Assembly: GCF_033118175.1 (NCBI RefSeq)
Contig: NC_083692.1
Span: 93,428,501-93,492,500, forward strand
Source: Dama dama
Taxonomy: Eukaryota > Chordata > Mammalia > Artiodactyla > Cervidae
Length of the DNA: 64,000 nt
Direction: 5' to 3'
A model generated the notes under the pieces. That model worked only from the letters and a program-made list of their open reading frames with translations, was not told the origin of the DNA and did not search any database. Within the stretch, counting starts at the first letter, position 1; each line of letters opens with the position of its first letter. Of this stretch, positions 56,416 to 64,000 are shown in pieces. Made by a program: the position numbers and the translations under genes.

Positions 56416-57218
56416 GAGAGACATTAAATACATTTGCGGAAAAACAGAACAGGCTTTGCTCTTCACCCGCTCCAGAATCTGGCATTCAACAATCAAATGA
56501 GCTTCCCTTTCCCCAACCCTGCATGACAAATGGTTTTAGCAGTTCAGGGCAACAAGACAGACTAATGATCACACTCTGAGTGTCTGTCACTGTCCACAGT
56601 TCATCTAGAAAAGTCGGCCATGGAGCCTGTCCCGCAGGCCAGTCCCCCTGGTCCGAGGAGGGGTTCCTGACCAGACAGGCCAGTGGTCAGGCCTGTCAGT
56701 GGGCTATGCAACGACCTATTTCAAAAGCTCTGTCAAACAGAGGCAGCCTGTGCTACATGCGATGCGCAAACCGATAAGAATCTGAATTCTTATTTAAAGG
56801 GGCTATTGAACAAGAAGCATCATACAGGAATTGGTCCATAGCAGCAAAGCGGGAGAAACAGAGACAGGGAGTTGCCGAGACAACACAAAGCTGAGACGCT
56901 CGGTATGAAGCCCAAGCCTGCTGCAGAGTGTCGTCTGGGCCCCAAGACAGTTCCGTCTCCACGAGGCTTGGCTGTGCTGTTGAGGGTCCTGTCTTCCTGT
57001 CTCTCCACAGATCCCTTACAACGAACCTCACTCACCTCCTGGGTCCTGCTTCTTACGCTGGAGAGCTAGACTCCACAAAGTGGGCTTTGACATCCGACAT
57101 CTGGCTAAATTTTCACTTTTACACCAATTGCTTGGTTTACAGCTTTAGAATCAAAGTTTTTTGGGCTTTCTCCATTTTCTACCAGTTTTCTTTTTACTCA
57201 TGTTTTGAGTATTAGATT
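56416..57218. other. Unassigned single-copy stretch left of the BovB
   Basis: No recognised element. Frames on both strands at 56753-57215 overlap each other. Confidence 0.3.
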
Positions 57219-58826
57219 AACTCACTGTTTCAGTTCAGTTCAGTCATTCAGTCATGTCCGACTCTTTGCAACTCCATGAACCACAGCAGGCCAGGCCTCC
57301 CTGTCCATCACCATCTCCCAGAGTCCACCCAAACCCATGTCCATTGAGTCAGTGATGCCATCCAACCATCTCATCCTCTGTCATCCCCTTCTCCTCCTGC
57401 CTTCAATCTTTCCCAGCATCAGGGGTTTTCAAATGAGTCAGCTCTTTGCATGAGGTGGCCAAAGTATTGGAGTTTGAGCTTCAGCATCAGTACTTCCAGT
57501 GAATACCCAGGCCTGATCTCCTTTAGATGGACTGGTTGGATCTCCTTGCAGTCCAAGGGACTCTCAAGAGTCTTCTCCAACACCACAGTTCAAAAGCATC
57601 AATTCTTCGGTGCTCAGCTTTCTTTATAGTCCAACTCTCACATCCATACATGATCACTGGAAAAACCACAGCCTTGACTAGATAGATCTTTGTTGACAAA
57701 GTAATGTCTCTGCTTTTTAATATGCTGTCTAGGTTGGTCATAACTTTCCTTCCAAGGAGTAAGCGTCTTTTAATTTCATGGCTGCAATCACCATTTGCAG
57801 TCATTTTGGAGCCCAGAAAAATAAAGTCAGCCACTGTTTCCACTGTTTCCCCATCTATTTGCCATGAACTGATGGGATCGGATGCCATGATCTTCATTTT
57901 CTGAATGTTGAGCTTTAAGCCAACTTTTTCACTCTCTTCTTTCTCTTTCATCAAGAGGCTCTTTAGTTCTTCTTCACTTTCTGCCATAAGGGTGGTGTCA
58001 TCTGCATATCTGAGGTTATTGATATTTCTCCTGGCAATCTTGATTCCAGCTTGTGCTTCATCCAGCCCAGTGTTCCTCATGATGTACTCTGCATATAAGT
58101 TAAATAAGCAGGGTGACAATATACAGCCTTGACGTACTCCTTTTCCTACTTCGAACCAGTCTGTTGTTCCATGTCCAGTTCTAAGTGTTGCTTCCTGACC
58201 TGCATACAGGTTTCTCAAGAGGCAGGTCAGGTGGTCTGGTATTCCCATCTCTTTCAGAATTTTCCACAGTTTATTGTGATCCACACAGTTAAAGGCTTTG
58301 GCATAGTCAATAAAGCAGAAATAGATGTTTTTCTGGAACTCTCTTGCTTTTTTGATGATCCAGTGGATGTTGGCAATTTGATCTCTGGTTCCTCTGCCTT
58401 TTCTAAAACCAGCTTGAACATCTGGAATTTCACGGTTCAGGTATTGTTGAAGGCTGGCTTGGAGAATTTTGAGCATTACTAGCGTGTGAGATGAGTGCAA
58501 CTCTGCGGTAGTTTGAGCGTTCTTTGGCATTGCCTTTCTTAGGGACTGGAATGAAAACTGACCTTTTCCAGTCCTGTGGCCACTGCTGAGTTTTCCAGAT
58601 TTGCTGGCATGTTGAGTGCAGCACTTTCACAGCATCATCTTTCAGGATTTGAAACAGCTCAACTGGAATTCCATTACCTCCACTAGCTTTGTTTGTAGTG
58701 ATGCTTCCTAAGGCCCACTTGACTTCATGTCCCAGGATGTCTGGCTCTAGGTGAGTGATCACACCATCGTGATTATCTGGATCATGAAGATCTTTTTTGT
58801 ACAGTTCTGTACAAAACTCACTGTTT
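57219..58826 (-). mobile_element. 1.58-kb BovB LINE with 12-bp duplication
   Basis: BovB at 57231-58814, minus orientation. AACTCACTGTTT is identical at 57219-57230 and 58815-58826. The 3' end is the (CTGAA)n-type tail (CAGTTCAGTTCAGTC on the plus strand). The 5' end is truncated within the RT region, so the apurinic endonuclease domain is missing. BovB is known to have moved horizontally between squamates and ruminants. Confidence 0.95.
57523..58530 (-). pseudogene. BovB reverse-transcriptase fragment
   Basis: A 335-codon open frame holds most of the RTE-type reverse transcriptase. Landmarks: the fingers/palm motif QAGFRKGRGTRDQIANI, FCFIDYAKAFNCVDHNKLW (palm motif A with catalytic Asp), GVRQGCILSPCLFNLY (motif B), YADDTTLMAE (catalytic YADD) and the thumb and C-terminal MYGCESWTIKKAEH. 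The catalytic residues are still present. The upstream part continues in another frame (58430-58762), and a one-base loss near 57525 cuts off the C terminus, so the gene is broken at both ends. Confidence 0.92.
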
Positions 58827-58904
58827 AAGCAAATAAAATTTATTTTCCCAATACAGAGAAGAGTGAAAGCTGTGTGTGAAAGATGTTAGCCCTTACTTTC
58901 CAAA

Positions 58905-59035
58905 AGTGGCAACCCACTCCAGCATTCTTGCCTGGAGAATCCCATGGACAGAGGAGCCTGGCAGGCTACGGTCCATAGTGTCACAAAGAGCTGGACACAA
59001 AAGAAGTGGCTTAGCAGACATGCATGCACGTAGGA
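58905..59035 (+). repeat. Bov-tA SINE, 5'-truncated
   Basis: Starts GTGGCAACCCACTCCAGCATTC and continues to GAGCTGGACACAAAAGAAGTGGCTTAGC; lies 80 bases right of the BovB. Confidence 0.9.
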
Positions 59036-59104
59036 GACAGACTAAGCACCCGAACCCAGTCTCTTCCCCTCTTCCTTCATCATTTTTCCTACGCTGTGCT
59101 GCCT

Positions 59105-59875
59105 CTTTCATTCATTAAATATGTATCAGACTACTCTGGGGAGGTATATAATTTAAGTTGATATTGTTCTCAAGAGGTTTGTGGTCGAGGTGAGGAATCA
59201 GACAGGAGCATTAATGATGATAAACTGAGTGACAAGTGATATTCCAGAGGTGTGCCCTGGTGTCTTGAGAGCTCAGAGGAGGGGCCGCTACATCAGACTT
59301 CAAGGGCTGCCCAGTGATAGTCAAGGACAATGTCTTAGAAAAGGTGACCTTTGACCTGAGTTCAAAGGATAAGCTGCAATTCAGCAGATAAAGGAGAAGG
59401 GAAAGGCTTTTTAGGTCAAGGGAACAACATAGGGCTGACAAGGCATGACCAGTTTGGGGAATCACAAGCATGTTTTTTTCATTATGGCTAAAGTAACTTT
59501 GAATGTTGTGTAGGGTTGCCAGATAAAAAATACAACTTATCCAGTTAATCTGAATTTCAGAGAAACAATAAATCCTTTTTGAACGTAAGTATGTGCCATG
59601 CAGATTTAACTGATATCTATGTTTTTATTTGCTAACTCTGGCAGTCCTAATGTTAGGGAATAGCAGAAAATAAGGCCAAGCCGGTAGGCACAAGGCAGCC
59701 GTGGAGTTTGCGCTTTCAGCCAAGGACTCGAACTCTTTCCTGAAGGCCATCTGGTGCTCTCCAGGAACATGATATATGGGAGTGCTTTGACCGGACTTGC
59801 ATTTCAGAAAAGTTTAGAGACTAGATTGGGATGGGCTGGGTAGCAAGCAGAAAACCAATTAGATGGTGTGGAAGC
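59105..59875 (-). repeat. L2 LINE, split by a hAT MITE
   Basis: 59105-59510 (TTCATTAAATATGTATCAGAC...AGAAAAGGTGACCTTTGACCTGAGTTCAAAGGATAAG...AACAACATAGGGCTGACAAGGC) and 59650-59875 (AAGGCCATCTGG...GCTTTGACCGGACTTGCATTTCAGAAAAG...AGAAAACCAATTAG) are consecutive parts of reverse L2. Confidence 0.75.
59511..59649. mobile_element. Palindromic hAT-like MITE within L2
   Basis: Ends TAGGGTTGCCAGATAAAAAATAC and TATTTGCTAACTCTGGCAGTCCTA are inverted repeats (10 of the outer 12 bases), and the inner arms (TCTGAATTTCAGAGAAAC) also fit a palindromic MITE. Octamers ATGTTGTG (59503-59510) and ATGTTAGG (59650-59657) match 6 of 8. Confidence 0.8.
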
Positions 59876-60486
59876 TTGCTACTTCTGCCCTTAAACACAG
59901 TTCACCTTCTCTCCTAGTGAGACCCTGGCATCTCAGTTAAAGACCACTTTCACAGTCTCCTTTTATGCCGCATGTTCAGTAGTCCTGAAGGGAAGGGCCA
60001 TGTGCTACTTCTGAATTTTGCCACTAAAACGAGTGGGCATCTGCAATCTGATCCCCTCCTTTAAACTAGAACCCGGATGTGTGGGAAGTCAGCTTTACCC
60101 AGTGGACAGGGACCATGCCCGAGGGTCTAGGGATGATGAAGCAAGAAGACAGAAGGAATCTGGGTCCCATAGTGACCCTTCGAAGCCAACCGGGCCACTC
60201 TCCCTCCTCAGCACTGCCCTCTGAGAGAGAATACACTTCTACCCTATTTGAATCTCTGCAGTTTTGCATCTCTTTGTTTTGGTAATTTTATTTGTATCCT
60301 AACTCTTACAAAAGGCATGTGTAAAGACTCAAGAAAGAAAACATTTCCATTGAGATTTAATAAATTCTCAAAGTTCTAAGTCTGCTAACATTTTACTTTT
60401 GCTTCACCATATTTTAATTATTGACAGTTTTTAATCATATTGTGAGGTTCTATTAGCTTTAATGCTTCATGAATTTAATTGAAACT

Positions 60487-60698
60487 GGTAAGGTAGCGCT
60501 ACTGGTAAAGAACCTGCCTGCCACTGCAGGAGATGTAAGAGATGCGGGTTCAGTCCCTGGGTCAGGTAGATCCCCTGGAGGAGGAAATGGCAACCCACTC
60601 CAGTATTCTTGCCTGGGAAATCCCATGGACAGAGGAGCCTGGTGGGCTACAGTCCAAAGGGTCGCACAGAGTCAGACATGGCTAGTGACTTAGCACAA
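60487..60698 (+). repeat. Bov-tA SINE
   Basis: Head TACTGGTAAAGAACCTGCCTGCC, B box GGTTCAGTCCC, body GTAGATCCCCTGGAGGAGGAAATGG, tail GGGTCGCACAGAGTCAGACATGGC. Confidence 0.94.
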
Positions 60699-60729
60699 GA
60701 AACAGGGCAGGAGAGATGGAATTTACTTC

Positions 60730-61124
60730 AAAACTTTTCACTGGGGGGCTTCCCTGGTAGCTCAGTAGTAAGGAATCCGCCTGCCAATACAGGAGACAGG
60801 GGTGCAAGAGACATGGGTTTGATCCCTGATCTGGGAAGATCCCATATACCATGGAGCAACTGAGCCCGTGCCCCCCCAACTACTGAGCCTGCGCTCTAGA
60901 GCCCAGGGCCCGCAACTACTGAGCCCAGTACCACGGCTATGGAAGCCAGTGCGCCCCAAGGCCTGTGCTCCGCAACCAGAGGAGCCACTGAGATAAGAAG
61001 TCTGTGCCCTGCAGGTAGGGAGTAGCCCGGCTCACCATAGCTAGAGAAAAGTCCTCCCAGCAGCAAAGACCCAGCACGGCCAAAAATAAATAAATACAAT
61101 TATTAAAGAAAAAAAAACTTTTCA
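60730..61124 (+). repeat. Full-length CHR-type SINE with perfect 11-bp duplication
   Basis: The element at 60741-61113 starts GGCTTCCCTGGTAGCTCAG, has B box GGTTTGATCCCTG, the CHR body with repeated CAACTACTGAGCC units and an AAATAAATA...A tail. AAAACTTTTCA is identical at 60730-60740 and 61114-61124. It lies 43 bases from a Bov-tA in the same orientation. Confidence 0.94.
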
Positions 61125-61490
61125 GGTTGGAAGGAAGAGCAATGTATTTAGCTGAACTATTTCATAACTATTTTGCATTAGCATTACCCAGCCATGACCA
61201 CTGTGATAAAGAATAGTCTCCCTTGCCCTCTGGGAATTAGTGAAAAATGTCAAGATCAGAGCTTAGTACTGACAGTGAGCACAGGAGACGGTGAGTCTAT
61301 GGCAGCTTGACGTTTACAGGTGTAGAAATAGCGGTTCTTTATCAATCCTCAGACATGCTAAAATCAGAAAATAACAAGTAAACAAAGGCCTTCTGGGCCA
61401 TGGTTTAGCACCCAATCATATCAGTAGGACGGGTTTCTTTTTTTTTTTTTAATCCAAAGAGTATGAAAAATGTGCATTTTAACCATGTAT

Positions 61491-62524
61491 TAAAAATTGC
61501 TATATACTCAAAGCAATCTCTAGCTTTAGTGCAATCCCTATCAAAATCCCAAAGGCATTTGTCACAGAAATAGAACAAGCAATCCCAAAATTTGTATGGA
61601 ACTACAAAAGATCCCAAATAGTGAAAGCAATTTTGAGAAGAAAGATCAAAGCTGAAGGTAACACGTTCCTTGGTTTCAAAGTATATTACAAATATATACT
61701 CATCAAAACAGTAGATAAAAACAGACAGCTAGGTCAATGGAATAGAATAGAGAGCCCAGAAATAAATCCACACATATATGACACATTATTTTATAACAAA
61801 TGAGCCGCAAATATACAGTGGGAGAAAATGGTGCTGGGAAAACCAGCCAGCCATAGCCATATATTTTTTTTTTTTTTATAGCCATATGTTAAAGAATAAA
61901 ACTGGACCACAATCTTATACCATACATTACACATATATATGTGTGTGTGTGTATATATATGTACAATGGAATGTTATTCAGCCATAAAAAGAAGAAAATC
62001 TTGCCATTTGCAACAACATGGTTGGACCTAGAGGGCATTATGCTAGGTGAAATAAGCCAGACAGAGAAAGATAAATACCATATGATGTCACTTACATGTG
62101 TAATCTAAAACAAAACCAACCAAACAAGACCCCCAAACAAACAAACAATAAATAGCTAAACTCATAAATACAGAGAAGAGAGTAATAGTTGTAAGAGTTA
62201 GGTGTTGGTGAAATGGGCAAAGGGGGTCAAAAGTACAGCCCTTCAGTTATGAAATAAATAACTTGGGAGGACATAATGTACAGCATGGTGACAATTGCTA
62301 ACAACATCATATTGCATGTTTGAAAGTTGCTAAGGGTACAAATCTTAAAATTTCTCATCACAAGACAAAATATTTTATAACTATGTATGGCGATAGATGT
62401 TAACTAAACCTATTGTGTGATCATTTTGCAATAAATACAAATATTGAATCATTATATTCTACACCCCGAACCAATATAATGTTATATGTCAATTAAACTT
62501 CAATTAAAAAAAATAAAAATTGCT
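61491..62524 (+). mobile_element. L1 LINE, 5'-truncated, with 11-bp duplication
   Basis: L1 at 61502-62513 contains ORF2 remnants (CAAAAGATCCCAAATAGTG..., CAATGGAATAGAATAGAGAGCCC, GGAATGTTATTCAGCC) and a 3' region ending CAATTAAACTTCAATTAAAAAAAATAAA. TAAAAATTGCT is identical at 61491-61501 and 62514-62524. An internal deletion and a poly(T) insertion near 61865-61878 distinguish it from the L1 at 1.9 kb. Frames are broken. Confidence 0.9.
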
Positions 62525-63864
62525 TCAAAAAATTTTAACCATTTGTTTGTTTACATATAAAGGGAAAGATATTTTTTCACATATCCAAAATACAGAAGTG
62601 ACAGTGTCACATTGGAAATGAAAAATGGTTTTATGCAGCAATTTTTAAAATTATACATAATTAACCGCCTACTCACCAAAAATGGCTTTCCCTCTTTTTG
62701 ACCAACTTTGAGTCACTTTCATTAGCTCTATACTCAGCTGAAAATGACAGAAAACTTTATCACCATTAGGAAGTCAAGTACCTTCTAGTCTCTTGCTTCG
62801 CCATCCTCGATTGGGCTTCAACCCCATGGTCTGAAATGACTGATGAGATCCAGTCATCAAGTCAGTGTTCCAGGCAGCCTGGAAATTATACACATTTCCA
62901 CTTTCATCCCCTTGCCTAAAACTTAGACATATGGCTACTTTTGTCTACAAGGGAAGTTGGTGTTTATTCTGTGACTAGATATCTAGCTAAGAGCAGGACA
63001 TCTATTGCTAAAAAAAGAAGAAAACAGATATAGGGGCCATTAGGAGTGGCAGTTAGGGACCTCAGGGGCTAGATGATATAAATATTCAGGAGGGAGTGCT
63101 TTTAAAAATTATACCATAATAATGATACTGACTCCCCTAAAAAGGTCAAGTGACTTTCATTTACTACTACAGGGCATAACATTGCCACTGGTCTTAATGG
63201 AGAATAACTGCCCACAGAGAGGCAATGCTGGCTGGAGACAGGGAGAATGAACTTTCAGAACAGAATCAGGGCCGCTGTCTGGCCTGGTTAGCATCAGTGG
63301 GCAGACGGGAGACAGCCTCCTCTGTGGCCGTTCCCAGCACCAACTGCTCAGGTCGCCTGATTCTTATCTCTTGGAATCAGGACAAATCATGTTTTGAAGA
63401 GTTGAAACTTGGGCTGTGGGAAATTTAAAGGAGCCTGCAGTTTAAAATCAGATGAGCACATCGGGGTAATAAAATACAGTGTCCTCCAGAGACTGAGTGT
63501 CTAATCCTTCCTCATCTTGCTGGGCTCCCACCTCACATGGCGGGTCAGAGCTGTTATTTCATATCATAGAATTTATTCCACTGAAAATAAAGATGAGTGG
63601 TCGGAAAAAAAGCCTTCAGTTGCTAGTGGAAAGTGGCTTTTAAATGAAGCTTATGTTTCCCCAATTAAACTGTAATTTGAAAATGACTCATTCATTTGCT
63701 TGTTGATTCACTGGGTCAAGCATTGCTTGGATGACTTTGCACACTGGCAGGTCTACAGTGATGACCTTGAAAACCCTGGTCAATTCTGATAGATTTGCAT
63801 GTGTCCATGGGTCCTATGGACTCTATAGGTTTCTTGGTTTTTCACTTAGCTGAGAAAGAGCATT
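62525..63864. other. Unassigned AT-rich stretch
   Basis: No recognised transposon or exon. A faint L2-like ATTCATTTGCTTGTTGATTCACTGGG lies near 63690. Confidence 0.3.
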
Positions 63865-63965
63865 GAGTTTGGAAGCTGGAGTTCAAGTCAGCCCCCATGT
63901 ACCCTTGGGCAACTCTCTCAATCATATGGAGCCCAGCTGGCTCAACTGCATGCTTTATGGTTGAG
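63865..63965 (+). repeat. MIR SINE fragment
   Basis: GAAGCTGGAGTTCAAGTCAGCC...ACCCTTGGGCAACTCTCTCAATC matches the forward MIR core with substitutions. Confidence 0.55.
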
Positions 63966-64000
63966 TTAGGTATGGGGTCTTAAGTCAAATTCCTGCAGTG

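Larger units (their letters stand above)
32571..64000. other. Intergenic flank upstream of IQGAP2
   Basis: No exon with flanking splice sites and a recognisable protein could be found to the right of the CpG island. In human the gene upstream of IQGAP2 is SV2C, transcribed in the same direction; no SV2C exon was recognised here. The region is dominated by repeats, which are listed separately. Confidence 0.7.

Overview
The window is genomic DNA from a ruminant, most likely a bovid. It is full of BovB (RTE-clade) LINE fragments and of Bov-tA SINEs, which join a tRNA-derived head to a BovB tail. It also holds CHR-type tRNA-Glu SINEs shared by cetartiodactyls, plus mammal-wide MIR, L2, L1, MLT1 (MaLR), hAT and Tigger relics. 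There are no bacterial-style genes. Almost every open reading frame longer than 60 codons is either chance or a retrotransposon remnant.

The one host coding segment I can support is 46 bases long, on the minus strand at 32049-32004. It reads ATG followed by 14 codons (MPHEDQPSLQRPRYG) and one base of a split codon, then a perfect GTAAGT splice donor. I recognise this from memory as the start of IQGAP2. It lies inside a CpG island of about 1.3 kb (roughly 31.28-32.57 kb) with GC boxes, an E-box, a GGC-repeat 5' leader and no visible TATA box: a housekeeping-type promoter firing toward lower coordinates. Positions 1-32003 are therefore the 5' part of IQGAP2 intron 1 (no exon 2 is seen). Positions above about 32.6 kb are upstream intergenic DNA; in human the next gene in that direction is SV2C.

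Layout. 0-32 kb: intron 1, with a fresh 5'-truncated L1 (1.9-2.75 kb, perfect 16-bp target-site duplication), BovB 3' ends, CHR and Bov-tA SINEs, two MLT1 LTRs, two adjacent hAT elements (12.95-13.36 kb) and a Tigger MITE sitting inside a MIR (18.4 kb). 31.3-32.6 kb: promoter and exon 1. 32.6-64 kb: upstream flank, with two long poly(dA:dT) tracts close to the promoter, a solo endogenous-retroviral LTR (37.5-38.0 kb), a three-layer nest of MLT1, BovB and SINE (40.2-41.4 kb), a 1.58-kb BovB carrying a broken reverse-transcriptase reading frame (57.2-58.8 kb), an L2 with a MITE inside it (59.1-59.9 kb) and a 1.0-kb L1 (61.5-62.5 kb).

No undescribed gene system is visible. The informative content is the hidden exon and promoter, plus a layered insertion history that can be read from intact target-site duplications. 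All repeat family names are recognition from memory of consensus sequences and were not checked with a masking tool.
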